From assembly GCF_001613325.1 (NCBI RefSeq), contig NZ_BDCD01000002.1, forward strand, positions 124,001 through 188,000: a stretch of DNA of 64,000 nt, in the 5' to 3' direction. Made by a program: the position numbers and the translations under genes. The notes beneath the pieces were generated by a model. That model searched no databases. It saw only the letters and a list, made by a program, of their open reading frames with translations, and was not told where the DNA came from. Of this stretch, positions 18,898-27,723 are shown in pieces (position 1 is the stretch's first letter; every line of letters starts with the position of its first letter). Source of the stretch: Nocardia yamanashiensis NBRC 100130 (GTDB taxonomy: Bacteria; Actinomycetota; Actinomycetes; Mycobacteriales; Mycobacteriaceae).

Positions 18898-19254
18898 ATG
18901 ACGCTGCTGCGAGAAGCGATCGGGGAAAGTCTGCGGCGCGCTCGGGTCGCCCAGGGCCGGACCTTGCGCGAGGTCTCCACCTCGGCGCGCGTGAGTCTGG
19001 GGTATCTGTCCGAGGTGGAGCGCGGGCGCAAGGAGGCTTCCAGCGAACTGCTGGCCGCCATCTGCCAGGCCCTGGACGTGCCGCTGGCCCAGGTGCTCTT
19101 CGACGTCAGCTCCGCCATGGCGGACGCCGACCGCAAGGCGAGTGTGGCTGCGGCCAAGGCGAGTACGCCCGCGGTCGCGGCCCTGTCCGCCGCGCCCCGG
19201 ATCGTCATTCCGGCGCCCAAGTCGGACCGGCTGGTGCTGGTGGCCGCCAAGTGA
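18898..19254 (+). CDS. clgR: XRE-family stress regulator ClgR
   Basis: A 118-residue regulator. The helix-turn-helix spans about residues 5-65 ([23 protein letters not shown]), followed by the conserved [19 protein letters not shown]. In actinobacteria ClgR activates clp protease genes and, in mycobacteria, the pspA unit directly downstream. A strong ribosome site (AGGAG, 18887-18891) precedes the ATG. The C-terminal third is Ala-rich and flexible and ends VAAK; Ala-rich tails in family members serve Clp proteolysis, but whether this one does is inference. Confidence 0.93.
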   Translation: MTLLREAIGESLRRARVAQGRTLREVSTSARVSLGYLSEVERGRKEASSELLAAICQALDVPLAQVLFDVSSAMADADRKASVAAAKASTPAVAALSAAPRIVIPAPKSDRLVLVAAK

Positions 19255-19298
19255 GCGCTGTGCGGTGGATCCGAAAGGGATAAATTCTCTGTAGGCTT

Positions 19299-19339
19299 CG
19301 TGCCGGAGACGTCGTGCAGCCGCAAAAGTCTCCGGCACG
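19299..19339 (+). promoter_or_regulatory. Perfect 12-bp stem-loop between clgR and pspA
   Basis: CGTGCCGGAGAC (19299-19310) pairs perfectly with GTCTCCGGCACG (19328-19339) across a 17-base loop. No T-run follows, so it is either a factor-dependent or partial terminator, an mRNA processing hairpin, or a DNA operator. It would let clgR and pspA be expressed at different levels. Confidence 0.5.
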
Positions 19340-19446
19340 GCTGCTGAGCAACAGTTGGACAGGGACAACAGGGATGCGTGAGGGTCGCGCATCATGCCGC
19401 GCACCACGACGGCGCGCGGCACGTCACATGGAGGCGGGATCAATCG

Positions 19447-20274
19447 ATGGCTAATCCGTTCGTCAAGGCCTGGAAGTACATGATGGCCCTCTTCGATTCC
19501 AAGATCGAAGAGCATGCGGATCCGAAGGTGCAGATCCAGCAGGCCATCGAGGAAGCCCAGCGGCAGCATCAGGCCCTGTCGCAGCAGGCCGCATCGGTCA
19601 TCGGCAACCAGCGGCAGCTGGAGATGAAGCTCAACCGCCAGCTGGACGAGGTCGAGAAGCTCAATGCCAATGCGCGCCAGGCGGTCATGCTGGCCGACCA
19701 GGCCGCGGGCGCGGGCGACACCGAGAAAGCCATCCAGTACACCAATGCCGCCGAGGCTTTCGCCGCGCAGCTGGTCACCGCCGAGCAGGCCGTCGAGGAC
19801 CTGAAGGTGCTGCACGATCAGTCGCTGCAGGCCGCCGCGCAGGCCAAGAAGGCCGTCGAGCAGAACGCCATGCTGCTGCAGCAGAAGGTCGCCGAGCGCA
19901 CCAAGCTGCTGTCCCAGCTGGAGCAGGCCAAGATGCAGGAGCAGGTCTCCGCCTCCTTGCAGCAGATGGACTCCACCCTCTCGGCCCCCGGCACCACCCC
20001 GAGCCTGGACGCGGTGCGCGAGAAGATCGAACGCCGGTACGCCAATGCCCTCGGCGCCGCCGAACTGGCCCAGAACTCGGTGCAGGGCCGCATGATGGAG
20101 GTACAGCAGGCCTCCATCCAGATGGCCGGCCACAGCCGTCTCGAGCAGATCCGTGCCTCCATGCGCGGCGACACCCTGCCCGCCGCCGGCAACCAGCAGC
20201 AGCTGAACCAGGGCCAGACCGCCGCCAACCCGGCCCAGCCCCAGTTCGACAAGGGCCAGGCCGCCCAGCAGTAA
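19447..20274 (+). CDS. pspA: PspA/IM30 family envelope-stress protein
   Basis: A 275-residue PspA homologue (35-kDa antigen type of mycobacteria). It starts [20 protein letters not shown], the amphipathic membrane-binding helix and linker typical of the family, then a long Ala/Gln-rich coiled coil (about residues 25-220). The last 40 residues are Gln-rich and disordered. PspA proteins polymerise on the inner face of the membrane and protect it under stress. ATG 19447 has GGAGG 12 bases upstream. It follows clgR and precedes pspM, the mycobacterial order. Confidence 0.93.
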   Translation: MANPFVKAWKYMMALFDSKIEEHADPKVQIQQAIEEAQRQHQALSQQAASVIGNQRQLEMKLNRQLDEVEKLNANARQAVMLADQAAGAGDTEKAIQYTNAAEAFAAQLVTAEQAVEDLKVLHDQSLQAAAQAKKAVEQNAMLLQQKVAERTKLLSQLEQAKMQEQVSASLQQMDSTLSAPGTTPSLDAVREKIERRYANALGAAELAQNSVQGRMMEVQQASIQMAGHSRLEQIRASMRGDTLPAAGNQQQLNQGQTAANPAQPQFDKGQAAQQ

Positions 20275-20304
20275 GCTCGGCAGTTCTCGAAAGGCGTTGC
20301 ACTG

Positions 20305-21486
20305 ATGGGGAGATCGCGGGCCGACAACGACCCCGCGGTCTCCCGCGCGCGTTTCCGCCGCCGCCCGCGTCCCGAACCGCAACGCCCCGAGCCGATCCCC
20401 GGCCTCCCCACCGTCTTCCCGGCCGCGAATCCCGCGCCCGAGGTTTCTGTCGTACCCCCGCGCGATACTGCCCGCATGCCCGCGGACCCGGCTCGCCCGC
20501 CGAACCCCACCGCGCCGCTCCCGAACCCGGCGCACCTCACCGACCCGATGCCGAATCCGGCCCCCGCGCCGCGCTACCCGGACCCCGCTCGCGCCGACAC
20601 CGGCTCCCGCGGACCGAGCTTCGCTGCGCCGCACGACAATCCGGTGAAGCGGCGGGAGCGGGCGACGCAAGTGGTGCGGGAGATGCTGGCGCCCAGCGGA
20701 GTCGAGCCGGAGGAGTTGGCGCGGCGGGTGCCGGACACGCTTCGGGAGGTTGGTGAGCATGCGCTGTTCGCGGTGCGGAAGTGGGCCGATCCGCGGGAGC
20801 GGGAGTTGCGGAAGCGGCGGCGTACTAGGCGGCGGAGTTTGCGGCTGGGCACTGCCGGTGGGTTGACCACCGCCGGAACCGTTGGGCTGGTGTTGATCTC
20901 GGCTCCGGCTTGGGCGGTCATCGTGGTGGGCGGTGGTGCGGTGGCCCTGGTGACCGGCACCGCGGTCACAGCCAAGCGGTATTTGCAGCTGCGTAAGGAA
21001 CCCCTGCCGCAGGCGTCGTTCGCGCCTCGGAAGCTGCCGCCGTTGCGGTCGGCGGCTCGGGCGTCCATCGCGCGATTGGTTCGTGCCGAACGTGCCCTGC
21101 ACGGCCTGGGTGATCAGATCGCCCGATCGGGGCGGCTGCCCGAAGACGATTTGAACGACACCCTGGAGACGGCGGCCTCGGGCGCGGCGGCGTTGCATGC
21201 CTTGGCTGCCGACATGGTGGCCATGGAGCGGGCGGCGGGGGCGCTCGGTGGCCGGGATTCGATTCTGGTGGGCCATGTTCAGGCCGTCGCCACCCGGCTC
21301 GACGGTGGGGTGGTCGAGTTCGAGGGCATGGTCGCGGCGGCGGCGCGGGTGCTCGCGGTGCCCGAGAGCGCCGCTATCGCAGATGATCTCGGCTGGGCGA
21401 TGGTGCATCTGCGGGATGCGGCCGATCGCCTGGACGGCTGGGCGCAGGCGCTCACCGATCTGGCCGACGAGCGGTACCGGGCATAG
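20305..21486 (+). CDS. pspM: PspM-like phage-shock membrane protein
   Basis: A 393-residue protein corresponding by position and layout to Rv2743c (PspM), the membrane partner of the ClgR-PspA system. Residues 1-110 are rich in Pro and Arg and look disordered. Two adjacent hydrophobic helices (about 190-230, around GTVGLVLISAPAWAVIVVGG) form a hairpin in the membrane. The C-terminal 150 residues are helical and probably cytoplasmic. The start ATG lies 30 bases after pspA behind a GAAAGG site, so pspA-pspM should be one unit. Function is inferred from context and family. Confidence 0.8.
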   Translation: MGRSRADNDPAVSRARFRRRPRPEPQRPEPIPGLPTVFPAANPAPEVSVVPPRDTARMPADPARPPNPTAPLPNPAHLTDPMPNPAPAPRYPDPARADTGSRGPSFAAPHDNPVKRRERATQVVREMLAPSGVEPEELARRVPDTLREVGEHALFAVRKWADPRERELRKRRRTRRRSLRLGTAGGLTTAGTVGLVLISAPAWAVIVVGGGAVALVTGTAVTAKRYLQLRKEPLPQASFAPRKLPPLRSAARASIARLVRAERALHGLGDQIARSGRLPEDDLNDTLETAASGAAALHALAADMVAMERAAGALGGRDSILVGHVQAVATRLDGGVVEFEGMVAAAARVLAVPESAAIADDLGWAMVHLRDAADRLDGWAQALTDLADERYRA

Positions 21487-21539
21487 ATCCTGCCCTCGGG
21501 GTTGTTGTCCGGAATGCTCGCGCACGCCGGATCGTCCCC

Positions 21540-21555
21540 TCAGGGTCTACCCTGA
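21540..21555. promoter_or_regulatory. Palindrome upstream of the small psp-linked gene
   Basis: TCAGGGT and ACCCTGA form a perfect 7-base inverted repeat with a 2-base centre, 110 bases before the start at 21665 and 54 bases after pspM. It looks like a protein-binding site for a dimer rather than a terminator. The binding protein is not recognised. Confidence 0.4.
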
Positions 21556-21664
21556 ACTTTCCCCGATATCGGTGCTGACCTGGTGATTTCCTGGCCGGGA
21601 GCGGTCAGGATGGTAGGTGTCGGATCGCGCGGACGCCGGTTCGGAAACCTTCGGGAGGATTGTC

Positions 21665-21838
21665 ATGCTGTGGAAGATCATCGGCGTTGTCGCGGTCATC
21701 TGGATCGCGCTCGCGATCATCGGCGCACTGATCAAGGGTCTGTTCCCGATCCTGGTGATCAGCGCCGTCGTCTTCGGCCTCTACCTGCTGTACAAGGCGC
21801 TGTCCGGCTCGGACAAGTCGCCCATCGGCAAGCTGTAG
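21665..21838 (+). CDS. Small two-helix membrane protein of the psp locus
   Basis: A 57-residue protein, almost all hydrophobic, with two predicted membrane helices (MLWKIIGVVAVIWIALAIIG and a second from LFPILVISAVVFGLYLLY) and a short polar tail ending KSPIGKL. ATG 21665 is preferred over an upstream ATG at 21617 because GGGAGG lies 7 bases before it. It occupies the slot after pspM where M. tuberculosis has a different, larger protein. It is not recognised; a role in membrane stress is inferred from position only. Confidence 0.7.
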   Translation: MLWKIIGVVAVIWIALAIIGALIKGLFPILVISAVVFGLYLLYKALSGSDKSPIGKL

Positions 21839-21865
21839 CGCAGGCCGCGCGACCGGACATCGGAA

Positions 21866-21904
21866 GCCCGGGCCGCCCACGAGAGTGGGGGTGCCCGGGC
21901 TTTT
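21866..21904 (+). terminator. Intrinsic terminator closing the psp unit
   Basis: GCCCGGGC (21866-21873) and CCCAC pair with GTGGG and GCCCGGGC (21893-21900) around a GAGA tetraloop, followed by TTTT. It lies 28 bases after the small membrane protein gene. Confidence 0.8.
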
Positions 21905-21960
21905 CGCCGGGTGCGGCGCATCCCGGGAATCGGATCGTCCGCCCGTTCGTTGTCGGCGGC

Positions 21961-22911
21961 ATGGCTACTGCTGTTGTCGCCACCGCCTACGGTGGCCCGG
22001 AAGTGTTGTCGCTGATCGATGTCGATGTTCCCGAACCGGGCACCGGTCAGGTCACCGTGGAAGTCCGTGCGGCGGGCGTGAACCCGTTCGACTACAAGCG
22101 TTACAGCGGTGCGTTCGGCACCGACCCGAACGCCCTGCCCCTCCGGCTCGGCCTGGAATTCTCCGGCGTGGTCACCGCGGTCGGCCCCGATGCCGAAGGG
22201 CCCGCCGGTCCGGTGCGCGTCGGTGACGAGGTGATCGGCAGGGCCGAAGGCGCTTACGCCGGTGTCGTCACGCTGCCCGCCGCCAAAACCGTGCCCAAGC
22301 CCGCCGAATTGAGCTGGGAGGTGGCGTCCGGTCTGCTCAGCACGGGCGGCACGGCGGTGCACCTGCTCGCGGCCACCCGGGTCGCGGCCGGTGACACGGT
22401 CCTGGTGCACGGCGCGGCCGGCAGCGTCGGCGCGCTCGCCGCGCAGCTCGCGGTGGCCCGCGGCGCCCGCGTCATCGGCACCGCGTCGGCCGGACGGCAC
22501 GAACGCCTGCGCGGCTACGGCGTGGAACCGGTGGAATACGGTCCGGGACTGGGCGATCGGGTGCGGGCGCTGGCCCCCGGCGGCGTCGACGTCGCCATCG
22601 ACACCGTCGGCAGTGACGAGGCGGTCGACGTCTCCCTGGAACTGGTGGCCGACCGTTCCCGCATCGCCACCATCGTCGCCTTCGGCCGCGCCGATACCGG
22701 CATCCAGATCCTCGGCGCCGGCCCCGGCGCGGATCCGGGCACCGAGATCCGCGGCAATGCCTGGCGCGAACTGGTGCCTGCCGCCGCCGCGGGCAAGCTC
22801 GAGGTCACCATCGCCGCGACCTACCCCTTGGACGAAGTCGCCGCCGCCCACGAATTCGTGCGCGACGGACACGCGGGTGGAAAGGTCGTTCTACTGCCGA
22901 AGCGCGGATAG
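21961..22911 (+). CDS. Zinc-independent NADPH:quinone oxidoreductase (MDR family)
   Basis: A 316-residue medium-chain reductase of the quinone oxidoreductase branch. The N-terminal GroES-like part has GVNPFDYKRYSG and LGLEFSGVV; the Rossmann part has VLVHGAAGSVGALAAQLAVARGA, the AxxGxxG-type nucleotide motif of this branch. The structural and catalytic zinc ligands of alcohol dehydrogenases are absent. ATG 21961 begins at the conserved first strand. It stands alone after a terminator. Substrate unknown. Confidence 0.88.
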   Translation: MATAVVATAYGGPEVLSLIDVDVPEPGTGQVTVEVRAAGVNPFDYKRYSGAFGTDPNALPLRLGLEFSGVVTAVGPDAEGPAGPVRVGDEVIGRAEGAYAGVVTLPAAKTVPKPAELSWEVASGLLSTGGTAVHLLAATRVAAGDTVLVHGAAGSVGALAAQLAVARGARVIGTASAGRHERLRGYGVEPVEYGPGLGDRVRALAPGGVDVAIDTVGSDEAVDVSLELVADRSRIATIVAFGRADTGIQILGAGPGADPGTEIRGNAWRELVPAAAAGKLEVTIAATYPLDEVAAAHEFVRDGHAGGKVVLLPKRG

Positions 22912-22957
22912 CCGAGGCGAATTCGGTGAATCGTCCCATCAGGGCGGACCGAGTCAC

Positions 22958-22980
22958 ATATGTTGTCGGGCACAACATAT
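22958..22980. promoter_or_regulatory. Probable ROK-repressor operator of the sugar ABC operon
   Basis: ATATGTTGT and ACAACATAT form a perfect 9-base inverted repeat around a 5-base GC-rich centre (CGGGC), 52 bases before the binding-protein gene. AT-rich arms in a GC-rich gap and the TTGT/ACAA core fit operators of ROK repressors, and a ROK gene ends this cluster at 27607. The match is by inspection. Confidence 0.6.
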
Positions 22981-23031
22981 TGATCGGTGTGCGGCCGCAA
23001 GCCGGTGGCCGCCGCTCGAAAGGTCACCCTG

Positions 23032-24195
23032 ATGAGGACGAAAACCCCCTTCACACAGCATGGTTCCGCCCGTACCCGGCGCGGCCCGCTGTTCGCGGGC
23101 TGCGCGCTGGCACTCACCGGACTGCTCACGCTCACCGCCTGCGGTTCCAACTCCAGCAGTAACGACACGCCCGGAACGTCATCCGGTGGGGGAGGCGGGA
23201 ACGGGACGGTCGGCGTCATCCTGCCCGAGACCGCCACCTCGGCCCGCTGGGAATCCTTCGACAAACCGATGCTCCAGGAAGCCCTGCGCGCCGAGGGTTT
23301 CGACGCCGACGTGCAGAACGCGCAGGGCGATGTGCAGAAATTCAGCACCCTCGCCGACGGCATGATCGCCAAGGGGGTGAAGGTGCTGGTCATCGCCTCG
23401 ATCAACAGCGAGGTGGGCAGCGCCGTCGCGGCCAAGGCCAAGAAGTCGGGCATTCCGACCATCGACTACGACCGGCTCAATCTCGGCGGATCCTCCGACT
23501 ACTACGTGTCTTTCGACAATGTGAAGGTCGGCGAACTCCAGGGCCAGGCCCTCGCCACCGCGTTGAAGGACAAGCCCGCCGCCTCGGTCATCGAGATCGA
23601 GGGCGCGCCGACCGACAACAACGCCACCCTGTTCCATCAGGGCCAGCAGAAGGTGCTGCAGCCGCTCTACGACGCGGGCACCCTGAAACTGGTGCGCAGC
23701 CAGGCCATCGACGGCTGGGACAATCAGAAGGGCGGCAACACCTTCGAGCAGATCCTGACCGGCAACGGCGGCAAGGTCGACGGCGTGGTGGCGGCCAATG
23801 ACGGGCTGGCCGGCGCGGTCATCACCGTGCTGAAGAAGAACGGCCTCAACGGCAAGGTACCGGTGACCGGACAGGACGCCACCGCCGACGGGCTCAAGGC
23901 GGTACTGCGCGGCGACCAGTACATGACGGTGTTCAAGCCGATCCGCGAAGAGGCGCAGGCGGCCGCGAAACTCGCGGTGGCGCTGGCCAAGGGCGACAAA
24001 TCCGCCGCGGACGCGTTGGCCACCGCGGTCAGCCAGGATCCCAAGGGCAAGCGGGACGTGAAATCGGTGCTGCTGCCGCCGCAGACCATCCTGCGCGCGG
24101 ACGTCAAGCAGGTCACCGACGCCGGTTTCGTGAAGGCCGGCGATCTGTGCACCGGTGACGTCAAGTCCGCCTGCACCGAGCTCGGCATCGCCTGA
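23032..24195 (+). CDS. Sugar ABC transporter substrate-binding lipoprotein (CUT2, XylF-like)
   Basis: A 387-residue secreted lipoprotein. After an Arg-rich start there is a hydrophobic segment and the lipobox LTAC with Cys near residue 40, then a Ser/Gly-rich linker. The mature part is a periplasmic-binding protein type 1 fold (GVILPETATSARWE, IEGAPTDNNATLFHQGQ, VAANDGLAGAVI, GQDATADGLKAVLRGDQYMTV), closest in style to D-xylose binding protein XylF. ATG 23032 has GAAAGG 8 bases upstream. It heads a four-gene operon with the ATPase, permease and ROK regulator. A pentose such as xylose is the likely ligand, not proven. Confidence 0.88.
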   Translation: MRTKTPFTQHGSARTRRGPLFAGCALALTGLLTLTACGSNSSSNDTPGTSSGGGGGNGTVGVILPETATSARWESFDKPMLQEALRAEGFDADVQNAQGDVQKFSTLADGMIAKGVKVLVIASINSEVGSAVAAKAKKSGIPTIDYDRLNLGGSSDYYVSFDNVKVGELQGQALATALKDKPAASVIEIEGAPTDNNATLFHQGQQKVLQPLYDAGTLKLVRSQAIDGWDNQKGGNTFEQILTGNGGKVDGVVAANDGLAGAVITVLKKNGLNGKVPVTGQDATADGLKAVLRGDQYMTVFKPIREEAQAAAKLAVALAKGDKSAADALATAVSQDPKGKRDVKSVLLPPQTILRADVKQVTDAGFVKAGDLCTGDVKSACTELGIA

Positions 24196-24206
24196 GGGGT
24201 AGGGCC

Positions 24207-24980
24207 ATGAGCGAGCCGCTGCTGCGAATCACCGGGCTGAACAAGAGCTTCGGCCCGGTGCACGTGCTGCACGATGTGGATTTCACCGTGCCCGCCGGGC
24301 AGGTCACCGCGCTGGTCGGGGACAATGGCGCGGGCAAGACCACCTTGGTGAAATGCGTTGCCGGAATCCATGATTCGGATTCCGGCGAGGTGCGATTCCG
24401 GGGCGAACCGGTGCACCTGCGCGGACCCAAGGACGCGGCGGCGCTCGGGATCGAGGTGGTCTACCAGGATCTGGCGCTGGCCGACAATCTCGACATCGTG
24501 GCCAATATGTTCCTCGGCCGCGAACGCGGGAAACCGTGGCTGCTGGACGAGGCGAGCATGGAGGAGGCGGCCCGCCGCACCCTCGCCTCGCTCGGCGTGC
24601 GCACCGTGAAATCGGTGCGTACGCCGGTGGCCTCGCTGTCCGGCGGGCAGCGTCAGACCGTGGCCATCGCCAAAGCCGTGCTGTGGAACAGCAATCTGGT
24701 GCTGCTGGACGAGCCGACCGCCGCGCTCGGCGTGGCGCAGACCCGGCAGGTGCTCGACCTGGTCCGGCGGCTCGCCGAACAGGGCCTCGGCGTGGTGCTG
24801 ATCAGCCACAACCTGGCCGACGTGTTCGAGGTCGCGGACCGCATCGCGGTGCTCTACCTGGGGCGCATGGCCGCCGAGGTACGCACCGCCGACGTCACGC
24901 ACTCCCAAGTGGTGGAGCTGATCACCGCCGGCCGTTCCGGCGACCTCGGCCTCGCCCGGCCCGAGGCGGTGGTCCTGTGA
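24207..24980 (+). CDS. Sugar ABC transporter ATP-binding protein, single-domain (CUT2)
   Basis: A 257-residue ATPase with Walker A GDNGAGKTT (about residues 38-46), signature LSGGQ, Walker B LVLLDEP and the switch His in ISHN. XylG, RbsA and most CUT2 ATPases carry two ABC domains in about 500 residues; this one has a single domain, as in FrcA, so it must work as a homodimer. The gene starts 11 bases after the binding-protein gene and overlaps the permease start by 4 bases. Confidence 0.9.
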   Translation: MSEPLLRITGLNKSFGPVHVLHDVDFTVPAGQVTALVGDNGAGKTTLVKCVAGIHDSDSGEVRFRGEPVHLRGPKDAAALGIEVVYQDLALADNLDIVANMFLGRERGKPWLLDEASMEEAARRTLASLGVRTVKSVRTPVASLSGGQRQTVAIAKAVLWNSNLVLLDEPTAALGVAQTRQVLDLVRRLAEQGLGVVLISHNLADVFEVADRIAVLYLGRMAAEVRTADVTHSQVVELITAGRSGDLGLARPEAVVL

Positions 24981-26410
24981 GCGACGATCTGGCGAACAAG
25001 ACCGGCGAATCCGAAAGCAATACCGCGGTAACCGATTTCGGGATCGACACCACCACCCTGTCCACGCGGGAAGCCTTGCGCGACTACGTGATGCGGTTGC
25101 GGGGCGGGGAGATCGGGTCATTGCCGGCGCTGCTCGGGCTGGTGGCGCTGGTGGTGCTGTTCTCGATCATGTCGGATGTGTTCTTCTCGCTCAACAACAT
25201 CGCGAATCTGCTGGCGCAGGGCGCGGGGCAGACGATCATCGCCATCGGGATCGTGTACGTGCTGCTGATCGGGGAGATCGATCTGTCGGCGGGGACCGCG
25301 TCCGGGGTGGCGGGGGCGGTGCTGGCCATGCATTACGTGAAGGACGGGAACCTGCTCGACGGCATGGGTTCCACGGTGTTCTTCGTGTTCAACGCGCTGC
25401 TGGTGCTGGGCGCGGTACTGGCGGCGCTGCTGCGGATCTGGCCGGGGGTGGCGTTGTCGCTGCTCGGGATGGCGGTGACGCTGATCGGGTTCAAGGCCAA
25501 TCCGTGGGTGGAGATGCTGCTGGCGGTGTGCGTGGGCGCGGCCATCGGGTGCATCACCGGGTTCCTGATCGCGAAGATCGGGATGCCGTCGTTCGTCGTG
25601 ACCCTGGCGCTGTTCCTGACCTGGCAGGGCGTGATCCTCCAATTGATCGGGGAGGGCGGGGTATTGGGCATCAGCTCCTCGCACGTGCTCGATCAGGTGG
25701 CGAACGGGAATCTGTCCACCGTCGGCAGCTGGATCCTGTGCGTGGTGGCCGCCGGCGGCTATACGGCGGTCACGCTGGGCGGGCATCTGCTGCGACGGCG
25801 GCGGGGCCTGGTCACCGCGCCGACGCCGCTGGTGGTCGCGAAAGTGGTGGCGCTCAGCGGATTCGCGATCGTGGTGACCGCCCTGCTCACCGTGAACCGG
25901 TCACCGAACTCGCTCATCGTGATCTCCGGCGTGCCGTACGTGGTGCCGATCGTGCTGGTGCTGCTGGTGGCGGGTACCTACGTGCTCAACCGCACCACCT
26001 ACGGCCGCCACATCTACGCGGTCGGCGGCAATGCCGAAGCGGCGCGGCGGGCGGGCATCGACGTGACCCGTTTGCGCGCAAGCGTTTTCGTCATCTGCTC
26101 CTCGTGCGCGGCGGTCGGCGCGATCGTCTACTCGTCCAAGGTCGGCTCGGTCGATCCGCAGGCGGGCGGGCTGAACACGCTGCTGTTCGCGGTCGGCGCG
26201 GCCGTGATCGGCGGGACCTCGCTGTTCGGCGGGCGCGGGCGGGTGGCGGACGCGGTGATCGGCGGTGCGGTGCTGGCCGTGGTGTCGAACGGGCTCGGCC
26301 TGCTCTCGCAGCCCGCCGCCGTGGTTTCCATAGTGACCGGTCTGGTGCTTTTGCTGGCGGCCACGGTGGACGCGCTCTCGAGACGCCGCGCGGCGATCGC
26401 GCAATCGTGA
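24977..26410 (+). CDS. Sugar ABC transporter permease (CUT2, XylH-like)
   Basis: A 477-residue permease starting at a GTG that overlaps the ATPase stop codon (GTGA), so translation is coupled. About 12 hydrophobic helices follow a 60-residue polar N-terminus. The family signatures GEIDLSAGTASGVAG, GCITGFLIAKIGMPSFVVTLA, YAVGGNAEAARRAGIDV and GGTSLFGGRG are all present. It is longer than ribose-type permeases, with extra helices as in XylH. One copy is present, so the complex should contain a permease homodimer. Confidence 0.9.
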   Translation: MSDDLANKTGESESNTAVTDFGIDTTTLSTREALRDYVMRLRGGEIGSLPALLGLVALVVLFSIMSDVFFSLNNIANLLAQGAGQTIIAIGIVYVLLIGEIDLSAGTASGVAGAVLAMHYVKDGNLLDGMGSTVFFVFNALLVLGAVLAALLRIWPGVALSLLGMAVTLIGFKANPWVEMLLAVCVGAAIGCITGFLIAKIGMPSFVVTLALFLTWQGVILQLIGEGGVLGISSSHVLDQVANGNLSTVGSWILCVVAAGGYTAVTLGGHLLRRRRGLVTAPTPLVVAKVVALSGFAIVVTALLTVNRSPNSLIVISGVPYVVPIVLVLLVAGTYVLNRTTYGRHIYAVGGNAEAARRAGIDVTRLRASVFVICSSCAAVGAIVYSSKVGSVDPQAGGLNTLLFAVGAAVIGGTSLFGGRGRVADAVIGGAVLAVVSNGLGLLSQPAAVVSIVTGLVLLLAATVDALSRRRAAIAQS

Positions 26411-26455
26411 GCGCCGCAATGGTATTCCTGAGTCCATGACCGTCCCGCTGCACTC

Positions 26456-27607
26456 ATGACCGTCGCACGCCCGGACGAGGTACGCCGTTTCAATCGCGCC
26501 AGTCTGCTGCGCCTGCTGCACGCCGGCGGCCCCGCCACCCGGGCCGCCCTGGCCACCGAGCTCGGCCTGAACCGTTCCACCATCAAAATGCTGGTGGACG
26601 GGCTGGCCGAGGCCGGACTGGTGGAGGAGAAGGTGCCGCGGCTGGCGCGCGGCGCGGGCCGTCCCTCGCTGCTGGTGCTGCCGCAGCCGCAGGCCGCGGT
26701 GGTGCTGGCGGTGGATGTGACGGCCGAACACGCCGGGATCGCGCTGGTCGGGTTCGGCGGGCAGATCCTGGGCCGCAACAGCTGGAATCTGCATGGGCGG
26801 CAACGGGAACCCGACGAGGTCATCACCCATGTCGCGGAATCGGCGGCGCTGCTGGCGGGGGATCTGGGGCTGCGGCCGGTGGCGGTGGGCGTGTCGGTGC
26901 CCGGTGTGGTGCGGCGCGCCGACGGGCTGGTGCACACCGCCGCCAATCTGGCCTGGGGTGATGTGGCGCTCGGGCAGCGTATGCGGGCGGTGCTGGGGGT
27001 TCCGGTGGTGGTCGGCAACGATGCCGAATTGGGTGCGCTCGCAGAGCATTTGCGCGGTGCGGGGCAGGGCGCGTCGGACGCGGTCTATGTGACGGCCGAT
27101 ATCGGCGTGGGCGGCGGGCTCATCGCGCAAGGCTCGCCGCTGCGCGGTTCCGCCGGATACCTCGGCGAGATCGGCCATATGACGGTGCGGCCCGGCGGTC
27201 GTCCCTGCCATTGCGGCAATATCGGCTGCTGGGAAACCGAGGTCGGCCAAGCCGCCCTGTGCCGCGCCCTCGGCCTGCCCGAACACGCCCCGCGCGGCGC
27301 GATCGTCGCCGAACTGCGTACCCGGCACGGCGATTGCACGCCCGAACTGGCCGACTACCTCGAATGGATGACCCTCGGCCTGGTCAATGTCGTGAACATC
27401 CTCGGCCCCGAACTCCTCGTCCTCGGCGACCTCTTCGCCGCCCTGCCCGATCCGGCCATCGCCCAGGTCGCCGACGAGGTCCGCCGCCGCAGCATGGTCA
27501 GCCGCGCCCTCGGCGGCATCCGCCTCGAGAAGTCCACCCTCGGCCCCGACCTGAAACTCCTCGGCGCAGCCGAAGCCGCCTTCGAAGACGTCCTCGGAAT
27601 GCTCTGA
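26456..27607 (+). CDS. ROK-family transcriptional repressor (XylR/NagC type)
   Basis: A 383-residue ROK protein. The N-terminus is a winged helix-turn-helix (GGPATRAALATELGLNRSTIKMLVDGLAEAGLV, residues 22-54). The ROK domain has GVSVPGVV, the DIGVGGG phosphate-binding loop, E-I-G-H, and the zinc site CHCGNIGCWE. Lacking obvious changes in these motifs it may bind a sugar or sugar phosphate, the usual inducer. It is the last gene of the transporter cluster and the natural ligand-responsive repressor for the palindrome at 22958. Confidence 0.9.
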   Translation: MTVARPDEVRRFNRASLLRLLHAGGPATRAALATELGLNRSTIKMLVDGLAEAGLVEEKVPRLARGAGRPSLLVLPQPQAAVVLAVDVTAEHAGIALVGFGGQILGRNSWNLHGRQREPDEVITHVAESAALLAGDLGLRPVAVGVSVPGVVRRADGLVHTAANLAWGDVALGQRMRAVLGVPVVVGNDAELGALAEHLRGAGQGASDAVYVTADIGVGGGLIAQGSPLRGSAGYLGEIGHMTVRPGGRPCHCGNIGCWETEVGQAALCRALGLPEHAPRGAIVAELRTRHGDCTPELADYLEWMTLGLVNVVNILGPELLVLGDLFAALPDPAIAQVADEVRRRSMVSRALGGIRLEKSTLGPDLKLLGAAEAAFEDVLGML

Positions 27608-27723
27608 GCCACAGCGGATTCGGATGAACCCCGGGCCGAGGCGCTAGGGCACGGATCCGGAGCCGCTTTTCCGATCCGGTGGACGGCGGTGCTGCCTTGG
27701 CCGGTGGTGGTTGAATTTCGGGT

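Noticed and set aside
18313..21525. 1070-residue minus-strand open frame across cinA, clgR, pspA and pspM
   Set aside because: It spans four well-supported plus-strand genes and their gaps and is low-complexity; an artefact of GC bias.
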